Below are positions 50,601 through 60,486 of a stretch of 64,000 nt of DNA, piece by piece; the first letter of the stretch is position 1; the number at the start of each line of letters is the position of its first letter. Made by a program: the position numbers and the translations under genes. The stretch is from Undaria pinnatifida (taxonomy: Eukaryota > Sar > Phaeophyceae > Laminariales > Alariaceae): positions 3,501,367 through 3,565,366 of the forward strand of contig JABAKD010000017.1 in the NCBI GenBank assembly GCA_012845835.1, written 5' to 3'. The notes beneath the pieces are model-generated. The model saw only the letters and a list, made by a program, of their open reading frames with translations. It was not told the DNA's origin and made no database searches.

Positions 50601-53600
50601 GGGGGGAGGGGGGGCGGACGCGGGGAATCTAGCCGAACATACCTCGGTGTATTCGCCCTCCCCGCCTTCCTGCATCCTGCGCCGGGACGACCCAGATGAC
50701 GCCGACGTGCTGCTCCAAACAACAAGACATAGCAAGACAAGCACAAGAGGGGCACAGGAACGAAAACAATGATTGGCTTCGGGTGACAACTACCATGCTG
50801 TTGCCGCTGCTACCCAATTGCTCCTGCATCTGAACCTGAAACTCTATTTCCATACGTAACTGGGTTTGATGGGGCCGCACTGGGTAACATGTGGCTGGCC
50901 ATCATACAACCTCTTTCCATAGCTGGATTCGGCTGATCTGGGGTGGGATAGGGCGCTGGTTGGGCGGATATCGTGGGTTGGTTGGTGGAGCGTTACTACC
51001 ATAGCTCGTTACATACACGAGATACAGCATATGTGGGGTTGTCATTTCGGTCGTTCCAGTCGGCGACAAGATAAACGTAACGCTTGAGGCCAAACTCAGT
51101 TGTACTTAGCTCCCAAGAAATGGTGTCCGTCAAACCAGGGGTACACGGATCACCACAACCGCGAAAATCGTACCTCGAGTCACCAGCGACTTCGGGCAAG
51201 AGCACCTCTCCGGGCTCTTCGAACTCGACGAGGACCTGTCATGGCGTTACGACACAAGACAGAAGCAGCAACAACCGCAGCAGCAAACCAGGAGGATATA
51301 AGAGTTTATGGAGCGAATCTCTTTGTATAGCCTGTGTGTTGTTGCATGGGGATATATAATTCGGCAGCTGGGAGCAGCGGCGGCAGCAGCAGCAGCAACA
51401 GCACAACCACAGCGGAAGAGCATATCGTGCAAGGGAAGAGAAAAGACCCACCCCATTTGCATCACAGTGTACGCCACGGGGAGCTACTGTAGTAGTGTCG
51501 TACAGAGACACCATAAAAAAAAGGAAGAACATGCCTTCCCCCGTGCTACGCAACACGCGCCTGAAACTTAAACAACACGGGTGCCAAAAAATAAAAGACC
51601 CACCCGCCCACAGCGTAGAGCACGACAGTTCCTAGATGTTAAGGTGCTTTTTTTTTTGGTTCAGACACACATATTAAGGTAGGGGGCGTATCTGTTTTTT
51701 TTCAGAATTGAAGAGGGACCCCGCCACCAGACAGGAGACCACATCTGATGCTTTCGCCGCGTTATGAAACCGACCGAAACGACCGCGAAGTCTGGTATCA
51801 TATCATTACCCCAATCCCTTGCATTACACTTTACCAGAGGCAAACGGAAAGTACGTACACCAGACGACGGCTCACCTCGACCAAGCAGGTCTGGTTCTCG
51901 GAGTCGTCGATGCAAGGGACGGTCTTGACCATGGAGGTAGACCCGTCGATGTTGCGCTTGGTGATTTTCAGGAGGAACGTCTGGGGGAAGAGAGAGAGGA
52001 CATGGAACGTTGCGATGCTAGCAACGTTAGTTTATAACACAATCGAGTTTGCAGCAGCAACCGCTACACGGTAAGCTCTACCAGGTAGATTATACTCTTC
52101 CTCTCAGGGTGAGCGTCTCAATAATGTTTCAGTTCTTGCTAAAATATTGCCGGGCTCGTGCTGTGCATTTATATGCCGTGATAATGCACCCTGTCGTGGC
52201 GCTCGGTGCATACCTAAATTAGACCGTACACCACTCTTCCTTTCCGTGACTCCTTATGAAGTAGTATGCCATGTCGCAGATCTTCCCGCCGCGACAAGTT
52301 GGGCTACGGCAACACAAGCCAACCGGCTCGTGTGAAAGGTACATTTGTTTTTCCGGTTCCTCACGTGCTACCCTGCAACTTGCAAAATGGAGTGCTTCCG
52401 TGCGAATAAGATGTGAACTTCAGCTGACTCACCTCCACGCTGCACTCCTCCCCCCACGACAGGCTGACCGTCCGGGGGACGGCCTCGTCTTCGGCTTGTT
52501 CGGGGTCGGATACTTCTCCGGTCCAGACCTTTGATATGTACAAGCGGCAATCAGGTACGCGGAACAGATAGGGGGTTAGCAGGGCGCGGGAGGATGGTGA
52601 TGCCTGTACCTTGGTCCCTGCATAACATCCTGTTCGAACTTGATAATTGTCTACGTTCAAAAACCTCGCCATTTCAGATTGATGCCAAGGAAGTCACAGC
52701 AGCTCACGATAAGAAACGCCACAACCGCAGTTGAGGCTAACCAAGCCACAACCAAACGCCGAGGTTTAATACATGGCGACTGATGCCGTCGTCCGAGATC
52801 GGTATAGAGAACCAGGTGGTCTGACACAAGCCTTCTCAAGCATTCTCGACACTACCTTAAACCGTCCCTGATCTATTTCCAAAAGGAAAGGTGACAAAAG
52901 AAAGGCGATCTACTTCCAGAAAGTAAGTGCAAAACGGCCGAAGTAGTACGTAAATCTTACATGGCGGCTGATGCCGTCGTCGAAGATTCCCCCGTCCACG
53001 AGAGTGTACGAGGTCTGGTCCGCAACGATTCTTTCGCCGTGGATTGTCATGCCCACAGCTGCAGCATTGGCCGCGTTTGCGAGGCTGTTGCACGACAGCG
53101 TTCCCAGCTCCACAGGCCCCACCACTGGCACACACGCGCACAATGAGAAAAAGGGTCGAATTATGGTTAGCCGTGTCAGGATACTCGATCTGGGGGGGGG
53201 GGTTGGGTAGCACACATGGTAATGGTACGATGTTCGCGGTGAGGTATCATTGTCCTCGAGAGTCGCACACATTCGAAAAATAAGGAATCCAGACTAAACC
53301 CAGGTTCACCGGTTATGTTACGATCGCAAGCCTGCATTCCGGATCAACAATCCCATGGATCACACTCGGTATAAACAAAACAACATATTGTACTTGTATA
53401 GTCTAGTCTAGTCTAGTCTAGTCTAACTATCGCAAAAAAAAAGGGAATTCTGACGACGCCATTTCGGGGTAAGGAGCCCTATCTGTCATCCAGAAAACGT
53501 GTTCTAGCCAAAAAGGGCTACTCGCAGCACGCGCCCACCGATACTGCATATATGTGTGTCTTCCTTACCGGAGACCTGCTCGTCGCCCTCCAGAGCCGCG

Positions 53601-53779
53601 ATCAGCAAGTCCGCGGTCCCGGCGGCCGTGCTGGAACCGGTGCCCTCGTCACCGGAGGTCGCGCCGGAGGGGGAGATGTCGAACCCGATCTCCGCAACCT
53701 CCTGCAGCACCCTCTGGCAGGAGACCCCGCTGACCAGCGCGGCGGCTAAGGACAACGTGGACGCCGTCTTGATCTTCAT
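41513..53779 (-). CDS. Gene A: secreted zinc metalloprotease with three WSC domains (18 exons, complete)
   Basis: I assembled this gene by hand from 18 exons. All have GT donors and AG acceptors and every phase agrees, giving 2361 coding bases, 786 residues and a TAA stop. Order: signal peptide (about 1-21, ending GVSCQ), propeptide to about residue 257 with an RRR site at 244-246, catalytic domain 258-462 starting IDVMVLYT, a Pro/Thr linker (about 472-510), then three WSC domains up to the last residue. The catalytic domain carries HEYGHNFGCFH (His385, Glu386, His389, His395), the metzincin zinc site, and a Met-turn TIMSYG (Met423) followed by NYFSNPDV and PTGTPTEDNAR, features I associate with M72 / reprolysin-like peptidases. 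WSC domains bind cell-wall polysaccharide in other systems. Inferred role: extracellular proteolysis on a carbohydrate matrix. Introns run 104-1440 bp. Gene B is a paralogue in the same orientation. The family call is firm; substrate is unknown. Confidence 0.9.
42390..42446 (-). CDS. Gene A exon 17: middle third of WSC 3
   Basis: 19 codons MCQSMCTSYSYFGTQYGVE. The third copy of the 57-base exon. It diverges more than the other two but keeps both cysteines and YFGTxYG. Confidence 0.9.
43266..43496 (-). CDS. Gene A exon 16: end of WSC 2 and start of WSC 3
   Basis: Begins CFCGVQSDDPTELGPGTC, closes WSC 2 with CGGNFAISVYTY, then a short PDAVIVPTPT spacer and FLGCWGDSKGGR, opening WSC 3 and ending DMTTD before GTGAGC. 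77 codons. Confidence 0.94.
43796..43852 (-). CDS. Gene A exon 15: middle third of WSC 2
   Basis: 19 codons VCAMMCEGSPYFGTEYGSE between AG and GTAAGC, phase 0 both sides. Same size and pattern as exons 13 and 17. Confidence 0.93.
44432..44647 (-). CDS. Gene A exon 14: end of WSC 1 and start of WSC 2
   Basis: Begins CFCGSSPDDPSRKGPATC and runs through CAGDADQTCGGNNAISVYEY, the last block of WSC 1, then passes straight into YPFVGCYKDSWDRVLSGD, the first block of WSC 2. 72 codons, phase 0. Confidence 0.95.
45073..45129 (-). CDS. Gene A exon 13: middle third of WSC 1
   Basis: A 57-base exon, 19 codons: KCAMLCEGYEYFGTEYSTE. This is the C..xC..xxYFGTEY core of a WSC domain. Flanking introns are 1440 and 425 bp. 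Same-length exons recur in WSC 2, WSC 3 and in gene B. Confidence 0.93.
46176..46426 (+). mobile_element. MITE family M2, copy in gene A intron 12
   Basis: Left end decayed (GACTATAACCCC), inner CATGGCCGGTCGACACAAGG and AGAAGATACGGCCGGGAG, right end GGGGCTACGGTCGAACGAC. It lies about 140 bp from the exon 12 donor. Confidence 0.78.
46570..46797 (-). CDS. Gene A exon 12: Pro/Thr linker and first third of WSC 1
   Basis: Begins VSISNFRGQ, then a linker of repeated PPT / PTMPPT triplets of about 30 residues, then APVGCYGDSNGDRVLTGD and EMTTE, the opening block of a WSC domain. 76 codons, phase 0 both sides. Confidence 0.92.
47666..47798 (-). CDS. Gene A exon 11: Met-turn and end of catalytic domain
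   Basis: Peptide PYRTIMSYGCGSPYGNYFSN then PDVTYLGRPTGTPTEDNAR. The Met of TIMSYG forms the metzincin Met-turn. The following YFSNP and PTGT..DNAR motifs are what I associate with the M72 / reprolysin-like family. Ends IEDNM in phase 0. Confidence 0.94.
48052..48225 (-). CDS. Gene A exon 10: zinc-binding active site
   Basis: Carries HTHEYGHNFGCFHNRE, a full HExxHxxGxxH zinc site with the catalytic Glu. The residue after the third His is Asn, where the canonical reprolysin motif has Asp. Further on, EYSHGLRYC resembles the YGxG-type segment between zinc site and Met-turn. Phase 2 on both sides. Confidence 0.95.
48352..48500 (+). mobile_element. MITE family M1, two left ends in gene A intron 9
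   Basis: GACGCATGCTACGACAGAGG at 48352 and GACGCGTGCCACGATAGAGG at about 48470: two left termini about 120 bp apart in the same orientation, the second truncating or nested in the first. Confidence 0.6.
48853..49113 (+). mobile_element. MITE family M2, full copy in gene A intron 9
   Basis: GACTGATTCTACGATAGTCC to GGGGCTACCGTAGAATGACT, 261 bp, with CTGCTCGACACGAGG and ATGGCGTCGGCGTG inside. The M1 fragments lie just to its left, so this intron took up both families. Confidence 0.85.
49250..49395 (-). CDS. Gene A exon 9: catalytic domain, central part
   Basis: Peptide APFEETDTGGIVTLNQFMD through ADLVQLIGYFNDGFCGWG, phase 2 at donor GTAAGC. The DLV(Q)LI segment followed by a Cys-Gly turn precedes the zinc-site exon, as expected for this fold. 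Confidence 0.92.
50055..50216 (-). CDS. Gene A exon 8: start of catalytic domain
   Basis: 54 codons beginning IDVMVLYTEAARAVLGG, with TTIVESLVWTNQAFINSEV in the middle, the usual opening beta strand and helix of reprolysin-like peptidases. The intron before it contains a run of about 20 C on the coding strand just ahead of the acceptor. Confidence 0.93.
50643..50709 (-). CDS. Gene A exon 7: end of propeptide with RRR site
   Basis: Acceptor TTTGGAGCAG after a T-rich tract. Peptide GTSASSGSSRRRMQEGGEGE then YTE, phase 0 at the donor GTATGT. The RRR triplet just before the catalytic domain looks like a furin/kexin-type activation site (inference). Confidence 0.78.
50814..50879 (-). CDS. Gene A exon 6: propeptide, short
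   Basis: 66 bases entering and leaving in phase 2. Peptide begins SAAPSNPVTYGNRV. The donor GTAGCA lies inside what would read as an in-frame TAG, so splicing here is needed for an open protein. Gene B has SAAEPVSATGT at the same place. The intron that follows is only 104 bp and is absent from gene B. Confidence 0.75.
51174..51235 (-). CDS. Gene A exon 5: propeptide
   Basis: Peptide VLVEFEEPGEVLLPEVAGDS plus two bases (phase 2), donor GTACGA. A competing donor 11 bases earlier (GTGACT) was rejected because the downstream frame then fails to match gene B and does not join exon 7. Confidence 0.8.
51876..51980 (-). CDS. Gene A exon 4: propeptide
   Basis: 35 codons, phase 0 on both sides, beginning TFLLKITKRNIDGSTSM and ending QTCLVE before GTGAGC. 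Gene B has the same exon with one codon fewer. Two cysteines (PCID, TCLVE) are shared. Confidence 0.92.
52433..52528 (-). CDS. Gene A exon 3: propeptide
   Basis: Exactly 32 codons in phase 0, beginning VWTGEVSDPEQAEDEAV and ending ECSVE before GTGAGT. The paralogous exon in gene B has the same 32 codons with few changes, which supports both borders. Confidence 0.92.
52961..53124 (-). CDS. Gene A exon 2: propeptide
   Basis: Acceptor GTGTGTGCCAG. Peptide begins VVGPVELGTLSCNSL and ends FDDGISRH before donor GTAAGA. Enters in phase 1, leaves in phase 0. Matches gene B exon 2 in length and in the SYxxxxGxIFxDGxxRH ending. Confidence 0.9.
53401..53425 (+). repeat. TAGTC pentanucleotide run in gene A intron 1
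   Basis: Five head-to-tail TAGTC units. The same TAGTCTA / TAGACTA word occurs in isolated palindromes elsewhere in the window. Confidence 0.9.
53447..53531 (+). mobile_element. MITE family M1, right-end fragment in gene A intron 1
   Basis: TGACGACGCCATTTCGGGGT, then AAGGAGCCC, CATCCAGAAAACG and CGCAGCACGCG, the usual order of the right end. It stops about 40 bp from the exon 1 donor. Confidence 0.6.
53569..53779 (-). CDS. Gene A exon 1: signal peptide and start of propeptide
   Basis: Begins at the ATG whose peptide opens MKIKTASTLSLAAALVSG: two lysines, a hydrophobic core, then GVSCQ, a typical secretory signal. The tail is acidic and Ser/Gly-rich and ends DEQVSG before donor GTAAGG. Length 211 bases, ends in phase 1. 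The first exons of genes B and C align with it and stop at the same place. Confidence 0.92.
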
Positions 53780-56036
53780 GGTGTTCGCTTTCTACGGTGG
53801 GAGCTCCTGGCAGAAAGGCGTTTTGTAGGAGGGAGGAGAAGGGAGAGGGGAACAAGTCAAAGACGTATTTTACTCGTACTGAAACTGCGGGAAAGATCGG
53901 ACGCCATCGTGCCCGTTGTCTGCTGGACAGAGGCGTTTCTTCAGAGGGGAAAAGGGGGACATTCGTGCTGTTAGGAAGACGCAACTCGACGGAGACGGTC
54001 ATTCCCGCTGTCTGCGGTGAAGGGATTGCTGGAAAGAAAACCGCACCTGGTATGGGACAAGCCAAGAAGCCAAGATTAGCGTAAGTCACGAGGTGACAAA
54101 TCTACGGCATGGTTTGAAACCGTATGATGTGGTGTGGTACTTTATAACCGATCAACAACAACACCACATCGCGGCAGTCTATGGTGTTGACTCCCGATCA
54201 AGAAAAAAGCCAACAGAGAGTAGTAGTATTGTCCGTCGCTTTTGGCGGAATGGGTCGTAGGATACGATATGTCTCGGTATACGGAGATCACAGCAGTCCC
54301 GGATCGTTATCGAAGTGTATTGAACAGCAGTAGACGGAGAGGCAAAACTATCCCCCACCAGGATATCGTAGTGCCCGTTTTAAAATGTACCTGGCAGTAG
54401 ACACCGGCGTAGTATGTGCTCGCGACAAACGGGTGCAAAGAGTGACCTCGCAGTCGACCGGTAGGCGGTTAGAGAAGATCGGTACCCACACACGAAATGG
54501 TATCATCAGGACACGATACCGGTCGGCACCTATGTGTTCAGAGAAAATAAACAATCCCCATGAAGCTGATGAGTCATAGCAATGTCAAAGGGTATAGACG
54601 CAATATCGTGTATTGTTCGAAACACCACCGCCACAAAACTACTGTTCGGCACATGGCGAACAGGGACAAGGTGTCGAGTGCGCAGTACAAATTCTAACCT
54701 GCAGCAGAGCACAATTACCCCGTTGCTCAGAACAGAGATACTCCGTAAATTTTACCGTACCGTCACGGGTGCAAGTTCAAGTCAACCCCGGCGTTTTCGA
54801 CACCATCTGTAGACGATACGGAACTGCAGTTACCGCACGGCAGAGGACACGTTATGGCGCAGGGGGAGCCATCAAGGTTTCCTATTTATCCTGGGCCTAT
54901 CATGCACCAGGCCAAGCATTCGTAGCACCAGATATTTCGTACACAGCTGGTTGCGCAGGTATCATTTCACCCGCCGCATACAGCACAATAAGCCAATCGA
55001 GGTGTACACACTTCAACGCAACGGCGTTACGATCTGTCTAGTTTATCTAGATATTGATGTGTTCGGTAGCTACCGTGCTTCCTGCGATATGCACGGCATC
55101 GTTTGGAGAAGTAAAACAGGCAACGCTAAAAATCATTGATGTCGCCCTACCTTACACCAGGACAGGTACTACTACTTCAGTAGCCCTCCTTGCAGGGGTA
55201 TTTTCACCCGGCCTACATGCAAACCGAGGGCTGTACACACCTGATTGCACCGGGGAACTGCTGTTTTTCGAGCCATAAGACATTGTACCAGGTATGAACT
55301 GCAGCAGCCGTGCTATGTGGGGTACGATGCAGTGATGGGAGCAACCGCGAGACACGCTGGTAAGAATCGATGTTGCCCTGCAATTTGCCGGGCCACATAC
55401 TGCATTGTTTATACCTGTTTTGTATACAAGGTATTGCGTACATTAGACTAGTCTATACCGCTTACTTTTCGCCCGTTCTGCAGCAAATCAAGCTTTACAC
55501 GCAAGCATGCTGTTCAAACTTACTCGAGAAACAAAACACAACAACCTTCAATGCACCGTAGCGCGATCATCATCATCATTCAGCAGCAGCAGCAGCAGGG
55601 CAATCAGCAGACATCAGATAGTCGAAGCTCTCACCTTTCTTTGCGGCCGTTTACTCAAGCGGACGACGCCCTTGCGGATATCGTCCCTGCTACGGCCTTC
55701 TTCTTCAACCAGTGGGAGGCAGGTGAGGAGGACGCAGGAAAAGCAGTAGTACCCGGTGATGCGTTTGGCGTTGTGAGAAGGGTGGGGAATCGGTAGGTAG
55801 GTGTCGGACATTTCCAGCTGGATATTTTCGGTTGAGCCTGGCGACGGGTGAGCAACGGACGGCAACATCAACAACGGGTGCAAAGGGAGGAGGACGGGTG
55901 CCCCCGGTGGGTACACCTAGGCGGGTCCGACTTTGTGTGGAGCATGCGTTGTTGTAGGAGCACGCCAGAAAGATAGTGAGAAAGAAACAACGGAACATAA
56001 TTTTTTGTCAAAATAATATTCATACAAAATCGTGCA
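53780..56036. other. Upstream region of gene A and intergenic, no supported gene
   Basis: The first 80 bases carry the presumed gene A leader (C/T-rich on the coding strand: CCCCTCTCCCTTCTCCTCCC). Beyond that I see no TATA box at a sensible distance and no convincing exon. Confidence 0.5.
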
Positions 56037-56216
56037 CAGTAGGTGGCCCTATAAAGTGCGGGTCATATAGAGCGCGTGTCCGATATTGTGCGGGTGAAAT
56101 CGTTCGGCACAACATAAACCCCTTTATAGTAGCCGGTTTTTATATAGTGCGGGTGCCCTGTATAGTGCGGGTAAATTTTCGAGACACATACCCGCACTAT
56201 ATAGGGCCACCTACTG
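56037..56216. mobile_element. Palindromic MITE M3, Tc1/mariner-like ends
   Basis: CAGTAGGTGGCCCTATA at the left is repeated inverted as TATAGGGCCACCTACTG at the right, and the TIR pairing extends to about 26 bases with one mismatch. The right flank is TA, the left CA. The inside has three further copies of GTGCGGGT. CAGT-type ends and TA flank fit the Tc1/mariner superfamily (inference). Confidence 0.75.
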
Positions 56217-59200
56217 TACCAGGTAAACGTTTTGCGGGGAAAATTTTAAAAATGCGGGAGCGCCGCTGTCAATACTTGTGTTGCATCATCAGCGTTAGTT
56301 ATTTGTTCCTCCTCTGCGATCTTGGCCCTTCAGAGTGTACAAGAACGGAAAAAACTGGGCGGAAATGTACGGCGCACGGGATAGGCTTGTCAATCCCCAG
56401 GTGGTCATTATTGCTTAGTCGGCAGTGAGTGGCAACTCGCTGGTACCGGGTACCTGGTACCAGGTAGTTTTATGAAAAGGGCGGGTAGATGGTAGCACGT
56501 CATCACGTGCCAGACAGATAGACAGAGACAACGCCAAAGAGCTGCCAAATTTCCTCCTGTACCGGGCAGAGGGCTTACAGAAAATGCTAGGGAAATATCT
56601 GAGAATATGAGCTGTGTTCCTGTTTACCCGCCGCTGCTTTCCAACCGCCAACGGAGCCAACACGCACGCACACTGCTGTACGCACCAGTACACAATGCAG
56701 ACTGCTGTTGTTGTCGATACACAAAGAAGATATATGTCTGGAGATTTTTAGGGAAACTATGCCACGTGAAAGAGTAGGGGCAGAAGAACACGATATCAGT
56801 GACGGCTGCAGCAATGCTGCTTGAGATATGACAACTGCATGCACTTCTTTGTTTTAGCACTCCGGTGTAGCTGATCTGCAGCCAGCTTCGAACAGCAGGC
56901 ACTCCACAACTATTAATACGACAATGCCGAGGTGTCAGGTACCACTATTACCACTTCTGCTTCTACTACTACTACTGCTACTGCTAGTACTGCTGTTGAT
57001 GTCTACAATATTTGCACCAACAGCAAAAATTTTAAAAATTTGGACACCGGGGAGTCCACATACATGCATAGACTAGTCTACCCGTGCAACTACGGTACGA
57101 CTTTTTTACAATAAATTACAGACTAGAAGGACAACAAGCAGAATAAACATACCGCATCGCATCAATATCCAAGACTCGCATCGTGATACACCCGCCTGCC
57201 CTCGGTGTACCTGTCGGGCTGTGGCGGGTGGGCGTGCGGGTGTGAAACGAAATCGATGTGGTCATCTATCATCAATCTGGCGACCGTGATCGCACTGATG
57301 ATGTGTATGTACCTGGTATGATCGTGAAACCCAAAAAAACTAAAAACAATTATTCCGACATCAACCAGCCATGGTCGCTCGTGAGTACGACGAGCTGGGC
57401 CAGCCAAGAACAGACAGACAGAGCCGAACGCTCATCTCTCCCTCAGTTCGTTCTTGTCCGATTTTTTTTTCTTGTTTTCAAGACTTGACTCGTGCTTAAG
57501 AATTAAAAGGTTTTCTCAATAGATTGTTTTTTTTTTAACTCAAAACTGGACCCTCCCTTTTAATACTCCGGAGTATATTTTATTATCATGTTTTTTCGGG
57601 AGTTAAAACAAGTCGTAGGCACATTTGAAAAGCGACTGCTGTGTTGTTTTTTGTATCAAATCCGACGAAAACATAGAAGAACTTGTTGACGGGTACAGCA
57701 GTAAGGAAGTCCTCAAGATGTCTTCATAATAAGGGCGCAAAATTTCCACCCCTAAACAGTACGAATTGGTATGGGCGTCCCGCACTTACTCGCTATTCCC
57801 TGCTAAAAAAGGGGGGGGGGGTGCTGGGTTTTGCTGGCTATTCGTATTCCGCCGCATGCAGACACAGCAGTAAAAAAAGCAAACAAACGTTTTCCGCTCA
57901 AAAGCGCATTAAACCACAACAACAACCAATGTCACGAACGTGCCCAATCAGCACACAGCATACACATGTCTGGCGTCTTTGATTGGCCGGTCACGAGCAT
58001 ATATATATATGCTCATCATCTCCGGCTAGTTCGTCGCCGTTCATGAGGTATTAACGGACGCGAGCGAAAAAAAGCTGCTGTGCTGCTGTTGTTGTTATTT
58101 TGTTCTTGGCTGGCCCAGCTCGTAACATAGACTAAATTGTCTAGCGAGTCTGGTCTAGTTGCAGACCCCCGCGAAAAAGCGTATTAAGAGGAGTACCACC
58201 AACCGCAAGAAATATCTGGGAATGTTCTTCAATACACAGTAGTACTGGCACCTGGCACCTGGTGTGTTTTTTTGCACACGAGCGTTCGTGCGGGTACGAG
58301 CCGTTTGTAATAGGAATTGGACTCGGCTCACTCGGTCTCAGGTGAATCTCACTCGCGAGACTGCTGTACGCTCGCTAGCTGTCCAAACGTGTTCCCTACG
58401 ATATCATCTGCAGGTTGTTCCATCTGACGTGATAAATGCTTGTATGTTCTGGCTTCGAGAACTGGTCAAGCAATATGATATTGATGGATAATGTGTAAAC
58501 GAGCATCCTTTATCCTTCTTCGCTGCTGTTGTCCGCCTACCAATCCGTCACATGCTGACTGCTTTCGCCTGATACTCACTTACATCAGTCTCACTTGACC
58601 CCGATGGCTTGCCATATCGTGCATCGACTCAGGAATCTACGTAGTACCCAACGACGACATTTTCACCTACAAGAACCCGTGTATCTTTCAGCTACCCAGA
58701 TAGATCCATGTCCTATTATAGGACACTCCAAGATCTACCCACGACTACGAGCGAAGACCAACTCCAATACCAGGTACAGTTAGTACTGTACTCGTATGTA
58801 AATGTGTTAACCTCTTCTTTTTGACTCCTCTTCATCAAATTATCAGTTGACTCACGACTTATTATCACCACAGAACATGGGGTTGTTTTTCTTTGTGTTT
58901 GTGGTTTGGAGATGCTGTGATATCGGATTTTGGAGATTGTTTGTTCCCCCGTCGCGTGCCATGTCGCATGTACCGCCGGAATTTAAAATGATGCGGTTGA
59001 TGGGCTCGGTGATCTGTTACGAACGAAATGCTCTCATGCGCCGCCCCATTGAACGCACACCGCACGACGTAGCACGCGCCACGGCGACGATCATAGGCAC
59101 ACCTCCTCGCTAAACCAACAACAGGCGAAACAAGACACTACTAGCCTAGGTGAGAGCGCTACTGCTATAGTCTACTGCTGAACAATCAGTTGGGGTATAG

Positions 59201-60486
59201 GAGTACTGGCAGAGGCATTGTGTCGTTCCGGCAGAGAGAGCAGACGTGCTGAACAGGTTGTGTACACACGGTCATCTCTTACAATACATAGCAGCGCTGT
59301 TTACCACCACACAAAGCATCTGCTTGGCTTTTCTGAGGGACAGCAGTAGTAGACTAGTGCATCGCATGACGATAAAATGATCGATGCAGTTGATGCACGA
59401 TATTCGCTTCGTGTTCAGGCAACAATAGGCGAGGCACGACTAGATGAGCATGTGATGACTAGAAATGGCGGGGCAAGGAAGGGCAGCAGATGCATTAGGG
59501 AAGAGCGATCCTACTCCTGCTGCAAGCCGGGAGTATGTCGTTCAGGAGGGATGGAGAGTACGTTCGTTGGCCTCGTTTTGAAATTCCCTCGGCTTCCCTC
59601 CACTTCGCGGGAGCGATACAAATGGTAAGGAGTGTTCTCGCTGCACCCTATCCTCGGATAGCGAGAGCACAACACCAGCATGCCAGGCACGATCCACCAC
59701 ACCCTCTCTGTAGAAGGCGGCCGAGGCGAAAGGCATCTGGGAATCCCTCGCAGGGGCCTACCAGCAGGTATCTCTATTAGGTATACTGAGGCTTCCTGAT
59801 ATTTTCTCAATGCGCCCAATCGAATGCACTTACTGTCTGCTGTTGTTTTCTGATGATCCTCTTTGGTCGTCGACAAAACTTTGGATTCGGAGGATGTGTC
59901 CACACCTGCTTTCATTTTTGATACGAGCATAGACCTAGGCTGCAATTGTAGCACTTGGTCCCTCCATAGAGACGGTCGAGTAGTGCCGATTGCCTTCTAT
60001 AGTGCCTGTGTATTCGCTTGGTGCAGGAAACAACAGTGTGCCGAGTAGCCTGGGTCACCGTCATAGTGCCGGTATTTCTGGCTGAAATGTACCGACGCCC
60101 TTATAGGGGGACCACCACTGCCGGACATAGGGCGGGTGAAGGGCGCCTGCATGCTACCAGGTACTACCCGGCCTGGTGCATGGTAGGGCGAAATGATACC
60201 TAGGGTGTCTCGTTTGTTCTCCCATGTCGTCGCATGTAACATGCCGTATCCCACGTCTTGCGCCATGTCGTAGGCGTACACATGGCCCACTTGCCTTCGT
60301 ACATATTGTGTCGTTAACGGATATACGTCGTGTGCTGTATCTACTGAGAGCAGCGAGAGGGTACGCACAGGGTTGAGGATTCTGTCTCGTGTTTGAGCGC
60401 GATAATTATTGGTGACTGCACATGTACAAGGCCCCGTATAAATACTAGAGCAATAGTCTAGTCTAGACTATTAGACTAGTCTATAT
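56217..60486. other. Intergenic, simple repeats and palindromes only
   Basis: Contains a GGTACC-rich palindromic patch (56440-56467, units of GGTACCxGGTA), several CAG / CTG runs and a TAGTCTAGACTA palindrome cluster at 60452-60485. No supported gene. Confidence 0.5.

Noticed and set aside
54613-55041. 142-codon plus-strand frame in the A-C intergenic region
   Set aside because: No motif, no signal peptide, no neighbouring exon in phase; base composition like the surrounding non-coding DNA.
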